Shown: positions 8,888-17,243, counted from the first letter of the stretch. The stretch is DNA of 64,000 nt from JALZOC01 sp035758845 (GCA_035758845.1 DASTVZ010000169.1:1-64000), one strand, 5' to 3'. Notes: generated from the sequence alone by a model not told the origin. Made by a program: numbers and translations.

Positions 8888-9476
8888 CGCAGCGGGACAT
8901 CCTGTCGTCCTGACAGAATGGAACTCGTCGGCGCTCGTGAAGGCCGCGACGAAGACTGGAAAGAAGAAGAATTCCCTCACGCCGATGACCTTCAGCCTGC
9001 TTCACGCGACCGACTTCGCCGATCGTCTCCTCTACAACATCGTTCCGCCGCTGAAGGCGGGCATGATCGTGCTCGCGGATCGATACGCATATACCGCATT
9101 CGCTCGTGACGCTGCGCGCGGTGTCGACCGGCGCTGGCTCCGCGAACTTTACAGCTTCGCCGTGAAACCCGATCTCGCGGTTTACTTCCGCGTCCCGATC
9201 GAAGTGTCGACTGACCGGCTCATGGCTCGGCGCGTGAAGCTGAAGTTCTACGAGGCGGGAATGGACATGGGGTGGAGTTCGAACGCGATTGAGAGCTTCC
9301 GCATCTTCCAGGGCAAGGTGCTCGACGAGTACGACCGGCTGGTCGAGGAGTTCGGCTTGAGCGTCGTCAACGCGGTCGGTAGCATTACCGAACAGCAGCG
9401 TACGTTCCGCAAGCTGGTGTCGCAGCACCTGGCGATCGAGGAAACCGATGAACAGCTTGACGAACAACTCGCCTGA
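8775..9476 (+). CDS. Thymidylate kinase-like protein, canonical P-loop
   Basis: P-loop kinase of about 233 residues resembling dTMP kinase. Walker A is EGIDGSGKTTQ (near residue 20), and the DRY motif occurs in VLADRYAYTAFARDAARGVD. Ordinary Tmk has a Gln shortly after DRY (SSxAYQ type), which I do not see, so dTMP may not be the substrate. ATG 8775 gives a short N-terminal lead into the first strand and lies inside the end of ppx (113-nt overlap). The 3' end overlaps its paralogue by 29 nt. Its place between ppx and pstB suggests a phosphate- or polyphosphate-linked role; that is inference. Confidence 0.75.
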   Translation: MLNNLTTPHDYPGKLFVVEGIDGSGKTTQLALLAKWLSAAGHPVVLTEWNSSALVKAATKTGKKKNSLTPMTFSLLHATDFADRLLYNIVPPLKAGMIVLADRYAYTAFARDAARGVDRRWLRELYSFAVKPDLAVYFRVPIEVSTDRLMARRVKLKFYEAGMDMGWSSNAIESFRIFQGKVLDEYDRLVEEFGLSVVNAVGSITEQQRTFRKLVSQHLAIEETDEQLDEQLA

Positions 9477-10215
9477 CGCCGAAACCCTCATTCGGCCGGG
9501 CAGCTACTACGGCAACGGCATCCCCTATCTCCCGATCGACGGTTATCCCGGGAAGATTATCGCGATCGAAGGAACCGACGGCGTCGGTCGTTCGACTCAG
9601 ATCAGCCTGCTGCGCGAATGGCTCGAGGTGCAGGGATACGGGGTGATCGAGACCGGATGGACCCGTTCCGAACTGATGCAGCCGACCATCGAGCTCGCGA
9701 AGGCGAGCAACACGCTGAACAAGCTGACGTTCGTGCTGTTGTATGCGACGGACTTCGCGGACCGGCTCGAAAAGGAAATCATCCCGGCGCTCAAGGCGGG
9801 GTTCATCGTCCTATCAGACCGCTACATCTTCACGGCAATGGCGCGCGCCGGCGTCCGTGGTGTCGACAGGACGTGGATGCGTAACCTGTACGGATTCGCC
9901 ATCGCGCCCCACCTGGTTTTTTATCTCAAGATCGACGAGAAGGCACTGATTCGGCGCGTGCTGCAGTCGCGCGGAATGGACTTCTGGGAATCGGGAATGG
10001 ATATGAAGCTCGGCGACGACATCTACGAGAGCTTCCGTGCCTACCAGCGCTCGCTGCTGCGCGAGTACAACTCGATGGCCGATGAGTTCGGCTTTCGCGT
10101 ACTGGACGCGAAACGCAAGGTGGAAGTCATCCAGGACGAACTCCGGCGCCAAATAGGAGCATTTCTCGCGGATTCGGACGCCAGCTCGCAGCCGGCAGGC
10201 GCCTCCGTTACATGA
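9448..10215 (+). CDS. Thymidylate kinase-like paralogue with altered Walker A
   Basis: A 255-residue paralogue of the gene before it, with about 35 extra N-terminal residues. The pair shares LTPMTFSLLHATDFADRL / LTFVLLYATDFADRL, the DRY motif (VLSDRYIFTAMARAGVRGVD) and an ESGMDM segment. Its phosphate-binding loop reads EGTDGVGRSTQ: the invariant Walker A lysine is arginine. This could lower or remove ATP turnover, leaving a regulatory partner for the canonical copy. A hetero-oligomer of the two is plausible given tandem order and 29-nt overlap, but untested. Kinase fold is certain enough; substrate is unknown. Confidence 0.75.
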   Translation: MNSLTNNSPDAETLIRPGSYYGNGIPYLPIDGYPGKIIAIEGTDGVGRSTQISLLREWLEVQGYGVIETGWTRSELMQPTIELAKASNTLNKLTFVLLYATDFADRLEKEIIPALKAGFIVLSDRYIFTAMARAGVRGVDRTWMRNLYGFAIAPHLVFYLKIDEKALIRRVLQSRGMDFWESGMDMKLGDDIYESFRAYQRSLLREYNSMADEFGFRVLDAKRKVEVIQDELRRQIGAFLADSDASSQPAGASVT

Positions 10216-10254
10216 AATTTACAACCAGGAAATTCGCGTGAAACGGCCGGCCGA

Positions 10255-10260
10255 TACTCT
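10255..10260 (+). promoter_or_regulatory. Candidate -10 box of pstB
   Basis: TACTCT 11 nt before the pstB ATG, with no clear ribosome site between. It is one of the short-leader promoter candidates seen across the window and would allow pstB-phoU to be transcribed apart from the kinase genes. Confidence 0.35.
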
Positions 10261-10271
10261 TAGGTGTCGGC

Positions 10272-11099
10272 ATGTCTCCTGTCCAATCACCCCTGCCGCA
10301 GGTTTCGGTCAACTCCACGGACGTTGCCAGGACGACGGATCGTCCGCCGCAAATTGATGTTCGCAATCTGAACTTCTACTACGGCCATAAGCGGGCGCTC
10401 GAAGACATCTCGCTGGGCATTCAACCGAACGTGGTGACGGCATTCATCGGGCCTTCTGGGTGCGGCAAGAGTACGTTTCTGCGAACCCTCAACCGCATGA
10501 ACGACATTATTGCGGGTGCCCGGGTGGAAGGAAGCGTCCTCATCGACGGCACGGATATTTACGGTCCGTCGACTGATGTGGTGGCGCTCCGACGGCGCGT
10601 CGGAATGGTCTTTCAGAAATCGAACCCGTTCCCGAAAACGATTTTCGACAACGTCGCGTACGGACTTCGCATCAATGGCCTGGCGCGCGGGCGCGCGGCG
10701 CTCCAGGCGCGCGTCGAGGAAAGCTTGAAGGCTGCGGCCCTCTGGGACGAAGTCAAGGACAGGCTGCATGATTCGGCGCTGGCCTTGTCGGGAGGGCAAC
10801 AGCAGCGGCTGTGTATTGCGCGGGCGCTGGCGATCAAGCCGGAGATCCTGCTGATGGACGAACCAGCATCCGCGCTCGACCCGATCGCGACGCAGCGGAT
10901 CGAGGAGCTGGTGTATCAATTGAAATCCACGTATACGATCGTGATCGTCACGCATAACATGCAGCAGGCGGCACGAGTGTCAGATCGGACGGCGTTTTTC
11001 TGGCTGGGAAAGCTCGTCGAGTACGCGCCAACCGAGCGCATCTTCACGAATCCCGCGGAGAAACTGACCGAAGATTACGTAACAGGACGATTTGGATAA
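10272..11099 (+). CDS. pstB: Phosphate ABC transporter ATP-binding protein PstB
   Basis: ATPase of the Pst importer, 275 residues. Walker A GPSGCGKST, the Q-loop at GMVFQKSNPFPKTIFDNVAYG, signature LSGGQQQR and Walker B ILLMDEPASALDP are all intact, followed by the H-loop VIVTHNMQQAAR. The first 25 residues form a flexible lead before the first strand, so the true start could be a little later. The gene is separated from pstSCA by 8 kb of polyphosphate genes but is followed by phoU, the usual partner. Confidence 0.95.
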   Translation: MSPVQSPLPQVSVNSTDVARTTDRPPQIDVRNLNFYYGHKRALEDISLGIQPNVVTAFIGPSGCGKSTFLRTLNRMNDIIAGARVEGSVLIDGTDIYGPSTDVVALRRRVGMVFQKSNPFPKTIFDNVAYGLRINGLARGRAALQARVEESLKAAALWDEVKDRLHDSALALSGGQQQRLCIARALAIKPEILLMDEPASALDPIATQRIEELVYQLKSTYTIVIVTHNMQQAARVSDRTAFFWLGKLVEYAPTERIFTNPAEKLTEDYVTGRFG

Positions 11100-11163
11100 T
11101 CGTGCCGGGTCTGACCAGGCTTCGCTAAAGCTACGGCGGTCCGCCGGGGCCTTGGCGTAGACG

Positions 11164-11221
11164 GAAGACCTCGGCCTACACGTTTTCGGCGCCAGGACCA
11201 GGTCTGTAGGCCGCGGTCTTC
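11164..11221. repeat. Long inverted repeat between pstB and phoU
   Basis: Arms of 17 bp, 11164-11180 (GAAGACCTCGGCCTACA) and 11205-11221, match with one mismatch. A second perfect 9-bp stem, CCGCGGTCT with AGACCGCGG, lies at 11211-11230. From 11232 to 11259 a short run of CCGGANN-type heptamers follows. Both could form alternative hairpins in the pstB-phoU transcript and change the output of phoU. Confidence 0.6.
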
Positions 11222-11272
11222 AGACCGCGGTTCGGATCCCGGACACCGGATGCCGGCAAGCAGTTCTTAGGT

Positions 11273-11947
11273 ATGTCAGAAACCACGACGCGACACTTTC
11301 AGGCCGATCTCGAGCAGCTCAAGACCCGACTTCTCGAAATGGGCGGCCTTGCCGAGGATCGCGTGCGAACCGCGGTCGAAGGCCTGGTCCGGCGCGACAT
11401 GGATGCGATCGCGCGCGTCATCGACGGCGATCGCCCGATCAACCAGCTGCACATCGAAATCGACAACCGCTGTTTCACGCTCCTGGCGCTTCATCAGCCG
11501 ATGGCGGTGGATCTGCGGGCGATCGTGTCAGCGGTCAAGATCAACACCGATCTCGAACGGGTCGGCGATCTCGCGATCAACATCGCCGAGGCCGTCGCCC
11601 GCTACATGCGTCACGCGCCGGTGAAGGAACTCATCGACATTCCCCGGATGGCGTCGCTCGCACAATCCATGCTGCGGGATGCCCTGGACGCATACGTCCG
11701 ACGTGACACGGCACTGGCGCAGCGAGTGCTCGATGCCGACGATGAACTCGACGCACTGAAGACGCAGGTCTTCCGCGAACTGCTCGATTTCATGTTGAAG
11801 GATCCCGCGACGATCGAGCCGGCGCTCGACCTGATTCTCATTTCGCGTCACCTCGAGCGAATCGGCGACCACGCCACGAACATCGCCGAGGACGTCATCT
11901 TCATGGTGCTCGCAAAGGACGTCCGGCATCACATCAACGAGGCTTGA
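11273..11947 (+). CDS. phoU: Phosphate transport regulator PhoU
   Basis: A 224-residue all-helical protein with two PhoU repeats. Each has the metal-cluster signature: DLRAIVSAVKINTDLERVGDLAINIAE in the first and LILISRHLERIGDHATNIAED in the second. PhoU links Pst activity to the PhoR/PhoB pair and represses the Pho regulon when phosphate is plentiful. It follows pstB after a 173-nt gap holding an inverted repeat, so its expression may differ from that of pstB. Start ATG 11273 fits the family N-terminus (TRHFQADLEQL). Confidence 0.95.
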   Translation: MSETTTRHFQADLEQLKTRLLEMGGLAEDRVRTAVEGLVRRDMDAIARVIDGDRPINQLHIEIDNRCFTLLALHQPMAVDLRAIVSAVKINTDLERVGDLAINIAEAVARYMRHAPVKELIDIPRMASLAQSMLRDALDAYVRRDTALAQRVLDADDELDALKTQVFRELLDFMLKDPATIEPALDLILISRHLERIGDHATNIAEDVIFMVLAKDVRHHINEA

Positions 11948-11974
11948 TCTTTAGACCTTACGATTGTCCGTTTT

Positions 11975-12103
11975 GAGTTTTTGGTGTTGAGTTTTTGGTG
12001 TTGAGTTTTGGTTTCTGGTTTTGAGTCTTTGGTTGTCACCACAACTCAGGCACCTGAACTACGAGCGAAAGTCCTAGAACCAAAAACCCGAAGACCCAAA
12101 AGC
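11975..12103. repeat. Heptamer-armed palindrome after phoU
   Basis: The left arm alternates GAGTTTT and TGGTGTT (11975-12009) and decays into GGTTTCT-like units to 12037. The right arm has AGAACCA, AAAACCC, GAAGACC, CAAAAGC (12076-12103). It lies in the 229-nt gap between phoU and yacG, where I see no gene. Confidence 0.65.
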
Positions 12104-12157
12104 GACGCGGAGCTGTTTCCGGCAAGTTCCGAAACGGTCCGTCCAGTATTCATCAGA

Positions 12158-12163
12158 TACAAT
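12158..12163 (+). promoter_or_regulatory. Candidate -10 box of yacG-gltA
   Basis: TACAAT 13 nt before the yacG ATG. No convincing -35 hexamer is visible 17 nt upstream. Confidence 0.45.
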
Positions 12164-12176
12164 AGGCAGGTTGCAC

Positions 12177-12347
12177 ATGGTGCAGCCACAATCGGTGTGC
12201 GCGTACTGCCGCCGGCGGCCGGTCGACCCCGCATGGCGGCCGTTCTGCAGCGAGCGCTGCAAGCTCGCCGATCTCGGACGGTGGATCTCGGGTGACTACC
12301 GGGTTCCGGGACCGCCGTTGCCGGTTGACGACGAGGACGCCGAGTAA
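12177..12347 (+). CDS. yacG: YacG-like zinc-binding protein (DNA gyrase inhibitor family)
   Basis: A 56-residue protein. It has the YacG zinc finger with C8, C11, C24 and C28 (CAYC...FCSERC) followed by KLADLGRWISGDYRVPG, the family's most conserved stretch. E. coli YacG binds zinc and inhibits DNA gyrase. The start ATG 12177 is the first in frame after the TACAAT box, and the stop lies 2 nt before gltA, so the two genes are probably one transcript. The tail is acidic (DDEDAE), as in homologues. Confidence 0.88.
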   Translation: MVQPQSVCAYCRRRPVDPAWRPFCSERCKLADLGRWISGDYRVPGPPLPVDDEDAE

Positions 12348-12349
12348 AC

Positions 12350-13636
12350 ATGGCCGACACGCTGAGCATCACTGACAATCGAACCGGCAAGACGTACGAG
12401 GTCCCGATCCAGGACAACACCATTCGCGCGATGGACCTTCGCCAGATCAAAGTCAACCCGGACGAGTTCGGAATGATGACCTACGATCCGGCGTTCACGA
12501 ATACCGCCGCGTGTCGCAGCAAGATCACGTTTATCGACGGCGACCGCGGAATCCTGATGTACCGCGGGTACCCGATCGAGCAACTGGCCGAACACAGCGA
12601 CTACCTCGAGACGGCGTATCTGCTGCTCTTCGGCGAACTGCCGACCGTCGCGCAATTCGAGCAGTGGACCCAGCAAATCACGCGACACACGATGCTCCAC
12701 GAGAACATCAAGAAGTTTCTCGAGGGGTTTCGCTACGACGCCCACCCGATGGGCATGTTCCTGAGCGCGGTCGGCGCGCTCTCGACGTTTTATCCCGACG
12801 CCAAGAACATCTTCGATCCGGCGTCACGACGGCTGCAGACGATTCGGCTCATTGCCAAAGTGCCGAGCATCGCCGCGTATGTGTTCCGGCACACGATTGG
12901 CCGGCCGTACGTGCTGCCGGATAACGAGCTGAGTTTTGCCGGCAATTTTCTGAATATGCTGTTCAGGATGACCGAACCGAGGTACAAGTCGCACCCGGTC
13001 CTCGAGCGAGCGCTCGACGTGCTGTTCATCCTGCATGCCGATCACGAACAGAACTGCAGTACCCATGCAATGCGCGGTATTGGCAGCTCGCATGCCGATC
13101 CCTACTCGTCGCTGGCCGGCGCGGCGGCCGCTCTTTATGGACCATTGCACGGCGGCGCGAACGAAGCCGTGCTCAGGATGCTGACCGAAATCGGATCGCT
13201 CGACAAAGTCCCGGCCTTCATCAAGCGGGTCAAGGCCGGAGAAGGCCGGTTGATGGGATTCGGTCATCGCATCTACAAGTCGTACGATCCGCGGGCAACG
13301 ATCATCAAACGGATTGCGGATCTGGTCTTCGAGGTGACGGGGCGCAATCCACTTTTGAACATTGCGCTGGAACTGGAACGGATCGCGCTGTCCGACGACT
13401 ATTTCATTTCGCGGAAGCTCTACCCGAATGTCGACTTCTATTCAGGGCTGATCTACCAGGCGATGGGGTTTCCCGTGTCGATCTTCCCGGTGTTGTTTGC
13501 GATTCCGCGGACGGCGGGATGGATCGCGCAGTGGGAAGAGATGCTGACCGACCCCGAACAGAAGATCGCCCGCCCGAGGCAGATCTATTCCGGGCCGCAG
13601 AAACGCGAGTATCTGAGCCGGGAGAAGAGACGCTGA
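12350..13636 (+). CDS. gltA: Citrate synthase
   Basis: Condenses oxaloacetate and acetyl-CoA to citrate at the entry of the TCA cycle. It is 428 residues, the size of the hexameric type II enzyme. Catalytic residues are visible in LHADHEQNCST, GPLHGGANEAV (two active-site histidines) and the aspartate in YPNVDFYSG; the GFGHRIYKSYDPR loop binds substrate. It starts 2 nt after the yacG stop. The N-terminal beta-domain (SITDNRTGKTYEVPIQDN) is also typical of type II, which is often NADH-sensitive. Confidence 0.96.
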   Translation: MADTLSITDNRTGKTYEVPIQDNTIRAMDLRQIKVNPDEFGMMTYDPAFTNTAACRSKITFIDGDRGILMYRGYPIEQLAEHSDYLETAYLLLFGELPTVAQFEQWTQQITRHTMLHENIKKFLEGFRYDAHPMGMFLSAVGALSTFYPDAKNIFDPASRRLQTIRLIAKVPSIAAYVFRHTIGRPYVLPDNELSFAGNFLNMLFRMTEPRYKSHPVLERALDVLFILHADHEQNCSTHAMRGIGSSHADPYSSLAGAAAALYGPLHGGANEAVLRMLTEIGSLDKVPAFIKRVKAGEGRLMGFGHRIYKSYDPRATIIKRIADLVFEVTGRNPLLNIALELERIALSDDYFISRKLYPNVDFYSGLIYQAMGFPVSIFPVLFAIPRTAGWIAQWEEMLTDPEQKIARPRQIYSGPQKREYLSREKRR

Positions 13637-13645
13637 GCTGCGCTC

Positions 13646-14569
13646 ATGCGTAAACTCCTCGGTGCTCTGTTCCCGATTCTGGCCTCGGTTGCGTGCCTGC
13701 ACGCGGCACAGCCGGCGACTCCGAAATTCAACGGCCAGCGCGCTTTCGAAGACGTCCGTCAGCTGGTCGCCATTGGGCCGCGCGTCGCCGGTACGCCCGG
13801 CGCGCAGTCCGCCCGCGACTACATCCGCAAAGAGCTTCAAACGCTTGGCATCAACGTCGAGGAACAGCCGTTCGACGCGATGACGCCGCATGGTCGCGTG
13901 AAAATGGTGAACCTGAGAGCGACATTCCCGGCGGCCGACGCGGCAAAGTCGACCGACCGGCTCGTCATCGGCGGCCACTACGACACGAAACTGTTCAAGG
14001 AGTTCACATTCGTCGGCGCCAACGACGGCGGATCGAGCGCGGCGTTCCTGATCGAGCTGGGGCGCTCGCTGAAGGGACGGCCGAACCGGGTGCAGATCGA
14101 ACTGTTGTTCCTCGACGGCGAAGAAGCCGTCGGCGAGTGGCAGGGTACCGATCACACCTACGGCAGCCGGCACTACGTCGAGGCTGCGCGGCAAAACGGG
14201 ACGCTTGGCAACATCCGGGCGTTTATCCTGGTGGACATGATTGGCGACCGCAACCTGATCATCAAGCGCGAAGCGAACTCGACGCCGGCCCTGACCGATG
14301 CGATCTGGGCGGCGGCAACCAAGCTGAGCCGCCGCGAGTTCGTGTCGGAGATCACGCCGATCGAAGACGATCACATCGAGTTCCTTGCCGCCGGCGTCCC
14401 CTCAGTGGACATCATCGATCTCGAATACCCTGATGCGACGTCCCGCTTCTGGCATACCCAGTACGACACGCTCGAAAATGTCGCGGCATCGAGTCTCCAG
14501 GCTGTTGGCGACGTCCTGCTCGCGGCGTTGCCGGCACTCGAAACGATCGATGCGCGCGGCGCTCGCTGA
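13646..14569 (+). CDS. Secreted M28 peptidase, glutaminyl-peptide cyclotransferase-like
   Basis: Signal peptide (about residues 1-20, ending AAQ) followed by an M28 zinc fold of 307 residues in all. Zinc-ligand blocks are GGHYDTK, GANDGGSSAA, FLDGEEAVGEW and the C-terminal HTQYDTLENV. The EW after the double-Glu block and the following YGSRHY match glutaminyl cyclases, which form N-terminal pyroglutamate, more than aminopeptidases. It starts 9 nt after gltA with little room for its own promoter. Which of the two reactions it catalyses cannot be settled from sequence alone. Confidence 0.8.
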   Translation: MRKLLGALFPILASVACLHAAQPATPKFNGQRAFEDVRQLVAIGPRVAGTPGAQSARDYIRKELQTLGINVEEQPFDAMTPHGRVKMVNLRATFPAADAAKSTDRLVIGGHYDTKLFKEFTFVGANDGGSSAAFLIELGRSLKGRPNRVQIELLFLDGEEAVGEWQGTDHTYGSRHYVEAARQNGTLGNIRAFILVDMIGDRNLIIKREANSTPALTDAIWAAATKLSRREFVSEITPIEDDHIEFLAAGVPSVDIIDLEYPDATSRFWHTQYDTLENVAASSLQAVGDVLLAALPALETIDARGAR

Positions 14570-14570
14570 C

Positions 14571-14672
14571 CTCAATCAACGACGTTCACAATCACACTGC
14601 GATCAAGTCTCCCTTTCTCTGTTGTCCTTAAGCCCATGATCGCAGCGTGACAGTGAAGAATGTTGACTGAGA
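14571..14672. repeat. Inverted repeat, AATCAACANNNTTCACTGTCAC family, copy 1
   Basis: Arms of about 34 nt (14571-14604 and about 14638-14672) pair with roughly six mismatches, around a 33-nt pyrimidine-rich loop. They fill the gap between the M28 gene and the convergent DUF155-like gene. The same arm consensus occurs again at 49098-49199. Confidence 0.6.
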
Positions 14673-14678
14673 CCTCCA

Positions 14679-15767
14679 TCACTTCATCACCCCAATCATG
14701 AACAACACCAGTTCCAGGATGAGGATCAAGACGACCGTCAGTTCCAGAAACTGCCCGCGCGAGATGGCGACCTGCTCCACGGCGAAGCGGTAAATGCCGT
14801 CGAGCGTCTCCAGCTTGTCCTTGACGCTCGCCTTCCAGCGCGCGATGCCCAAGCGTGCGCTCACGAGCGCCAGTAAGCGCGCCGCGTAGATGTCGCCGAC
14901 GATCTTCAGCGCGTTCTCGGTCCGATCGGTGATCTCGTTGATGTCGATGAAGAGCGAATGGAGCTGGGTGGCCGCCCGTGCCGTGCCGCGTCCCATCAGG
15001 TTGTTCCACCAGCTCGTGCGCTGAAGCTGCGGATAGATGCGGGCCAGTTCGGCATCGAGGAGCGCGTCGTGATAGCGAAATTCGAGCAGCTGCGAGTTGG
15101 CGAACTCGAGGAGCTCCAGCGTGGCCGCGGCGCCAGGTTCGGTGTCGTAGACGAATGCGGCATTCCACGTCGGCACGACGAGATCGGTGGCGAGATACGA
15201 CAGTCGGACGCGAAGAACCTCCTCCTGCTCCTGCGAACTGAGAGGCTGTGCCTCACCACGCAGCAGCTGCGCGATCTGCCCACCGTGCGCGTCGACGAGT
15301 TCGCTGGCCAACCCGGCACCCTCGAGTTGATGTACGGCGACGACCAGGTAGTCTTCCGAAAGAAACGTGGCACGCGCCCGCGTGACCGCGGCTTGACATC
15401 GTTCGAGGATGGTCCGAACGGCCGCGTCCGATTGCGCTTCGAGCGACGCGTTCTCGATATAGCGATGGCTGCTCTCGACCAGATCGGCCCACGACCCGCG
15501 AAACGTGCGCGTCAGCGCGAGTGAGATCACGCCGTAGTCGAAGAACTTGAGTCGCGTCCGGAACCCATCGATCGCGGTGAAACCGAGCGTCTCGCCGTCG
15601 GCGACAAGGGGCGGCGTGTGGTAACGAAGGTAGGCAGAGGCGGCCGCCTTCGACGTCAGGCGCGCCTCGGAGGCTGTGCCAATGATCTGTCGCAAACCTG
15701 CCAGATCGATGTGTTCGGCGACATCAAAGAGATAAAGAGCGGTGAGCGTCGCGGCGCCGATCTCCAT
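14679..15767 (-). CDS. DUF155/RMD1-like membrane-anchored protein
   Basis: A 362-residue protein that resembles the RMD1/YagE (DUF155) family. It has an N-terminal alpha/beta part with KFFDYGVISLAL, a long helical middle, the segment SARLGIARWKASVKDKLETLDGIYRF, and one C-terminal transmembrane helix (about 335-358, LELTVVLILILELVLFMIGV). Yeast RMD family members act at mitochondrial membranes; bacterial function is not established. It starts 3 nt after the LeuA-like gene, so it shares that operon. The assignment rests on overall pattern and is moderate. Confidence 0.55.
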   Translation of the reverse strand: MEIGAATLTALYLFDVAEHIDLAGLRQIIGTASEARLTSKAAASAYLRYHTPPLVADGETLGFTAIDGFRTRLKFFDYGVISLALTRTFRGSWADLVESSHRYIENASLEAQSDAAVRTILERCQAAVTRARATFLSEDYLVVAVHQLEGAGLASELVDAHGGQIAQLLRGEAQPLSSQEQEEVLRVRLSYLATDLVVPTWNAAFVYDTEPGAAATLELLEFANSQLLEFRYHDALLDAELARIYPQLQRTSWWNNLMGRGTARAATQLHSLFIDINEITDRTENALKIVGDIYAARLLALVSARLGIARWKASVKDKLETLDGIYRFAVEQVAISRGQFLELTVVLILILELVLFMIGVMK

Positions 15768-15770
15768 CCG

Positions 15771-16976
15771 TCAACCGCGCAAGACAGCCTTGATCGTCTC
15801 CTCACTCAGCACCGCATCGGACTGCTTGGCCTCCGCGAGAATCCGATCGACGACGTCATCACTGGCCGTGAGGCCACGTTTCTCGAGCCAGAAGATCACA
15901 TTCGACCGTCCCGACATCGGTCCGACGTCGACTTCCTGTTCGCGACCAACGAGCGCGGCGGGCACTCCGGAATACACCGCATCAACAAGCTCGTGGTCGT
16001 TCTTTCGCACGGCTTTCACAATCGCCGCCGCATGCACACCGGTCGCCGTACGGAATGCGTCCTTGCCGACGATCGGATAGTTCGGAGGGATCGGCACGCC
16101 GGTGGCCTTCGAGACGGCGTCGCAATACTCGACCAGGGCCGAGAGATCGCGATCGAGATAACCCATCAACACGAGATTGACGAGCAGCGTGTCCATGGGC
16201 GTGTTCCCCACGCGCTCGCCGATGCCGATCGCAGCGCCGTGCAGTCGCGTTGCCCCAGCCTCCAGCGCGGCCAGTGAGTTGCTGACCGCAAAGTCGCGAT
16301 CACGGTGCCCGTGCCAGTCGATCCCAACGCCGCCACCACATTCTTCGACGACTCCGGCGATGAAGCGGACGACCGCCGCCGCGCCGTCCGGGGTCGCATG
16401 CCCGACGGTGTCGGACACGCACACACGTGACGCGCCAGCGCGAATAGCGGTCGAGTACAACCGTCGAAGCGTGTCTGGATCGGCGCGGGTCGTGTCCTCG
16501 GTCACGTACATGACGGTGAGGCCTTCGCGGACGGCAAACGTGATTGCCGCTTCCGTCAGTCGAAGCAGCTGGTCGATGGTCCACCCTTCCGCGTACTGAC
16601 GCACCGGGCTGGAGCCGATGAACGCGCAGCACTCGATGGCCAACCCGGTGCGTTGCGAGATTTCTGCGACTGGCTTGATGTCGGCAATGACCGTCCGCGC
16701 CGCGCAATTCGCCTTGACGCCGAGTCTCTGCGAAACGATCTCGCGCGCCAGCCGCTCGACATCGCGGACGACGTGCGGTCCTGCCCCGGGCAAACCGATA
16801 TCGGCCGTGTCGATACCCAGGCGATCGATCAAGTGAAGGATTTCGAGCTTCTGCTCGATGGTCGGGCACCTGACGGACGGGGACTGCAACCCATCGCGCA
16901 GCGTCTCGTCATCGAGCATGACGGTCCGGCGCGGGTGATCAGCCGTGCGATTCCAGTCGTGAATGAGCGGGTGCAT
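15771..16976 (-). CDS. LeuA-like acyltransferase (isopropylmalate/homocitrate synthase family)
   Basis: DRE-TIM metallolyase of 401 residues. The catalytic entry motif is DDETLRDGLQSP, and the metal ligands are in WHGHRDRDFAVSNSLAALEAG and HGAAIGIGERVGNTPMD. It ends soon after the barrel's helical extension and lacks the LeuA allosteric domain, so feedback by leucine is unlikely. Substrate may be ketoisovalerate, pyruvate (citramalate) or ketoglutarate. The ATG at 16976 overlaps the preceding gene by 38 nt; ATG 16919 just before DDETL is the alternative. No other leucine genes are nearby. Confidence 0.8.
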   Translation of the reverse strand: MHPLIHDWNRTADHPRRTVMLDDETLRDGLQSPSVRCPTIEQKLEILHLIDRLGIDTADIGLPGAGPHVVRDVERLAREIVSQRLGVKANCAARTVIADIKPVAEISQRTGLAIECCAFIGSSPVRQYAEGWTIDQLLRLTEAAITFAVREGLTVMYVTEDTTRADPDTLRRLYSTAIRAGASRVCVSDTVGHATPDGAAAVVRFIAGVVEECGGGVGIDWHGHRDRDFAVSNSLAALEAGATRLHGAAIGIGERVGNTPMDTLLVNLVLMGYLDRDLSALVEYCDAVSKATGVPIPPNYPIVGKDAFRTATGVHAAAIVKAVRKNDHELVDAVYSGVPAALVGREQEVDVGPMSGRSNVIFWLEKRGLTASDDVVDRILAEAKQSDAVLSEETIKAVLRG

Positions 16977-17241
16977 GAAACGCGCGAATCGTCAGGAGCG
17001 CCGCAAGCAGTACGATGGATGTCCACAGCGTGGCCACCCATGTGGCATGGAAGATTGCGGGATCCATCACCTCTGCAATCGGTGTGAAGGGTCTTCGGCC
17101 CGTCTCGTGCTGTGCCGCACGAAACAGGTACTCTTTCACACCGCGCACGACCATCATTTCAAAGATGCCGTTCCACAGGGCGACGGCGAGGACCATCCAG
17201 GCCGCTACCGCAATCCGCTGCCGCCGCAGAAGCGCCTGCAC
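16939..17241 (-). CDS. Small membrane protein, two helices
   Basis: A 100-residue protein with hydrophobic segments at about 10-28 (IAVAAWMVLAVALWNGIFEM) and 66-86 (TWVATLWTSIVLLAALLTIR), and a soluble loop between them. I do not recognise the family. GTG 17241 follows the stop of the FHA gene at once (TGAGGGTG junction), and its 3' end overlaps the LeuA-like gene. It is therefore part of the operon zinc-ribbon protein - FHA phosphatase - this gene - LeuA-like - DUF155-like. A role in anchoring or sensing is only a guess. Confidence 0.65.
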   Translation of the reverse strand: MQALLRRQRIAVAAWMVLAVALWNGIFEMMVVRGVKEYLFRAAQHETGRRPFTPIAEVMDPAIFHATWVATLWTSIVLLAALLTIRAFHAPAHSRLESHG

Positions 17242-17243
17242 CC

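Noticed and set aside
12008..12295. 95-codon frame covering the phoU-yacG gap
   Set aside because: It reads through repeat DNA and then overlaps yacG in another frame; yacG has the four-Cys zinc motif and the right length.
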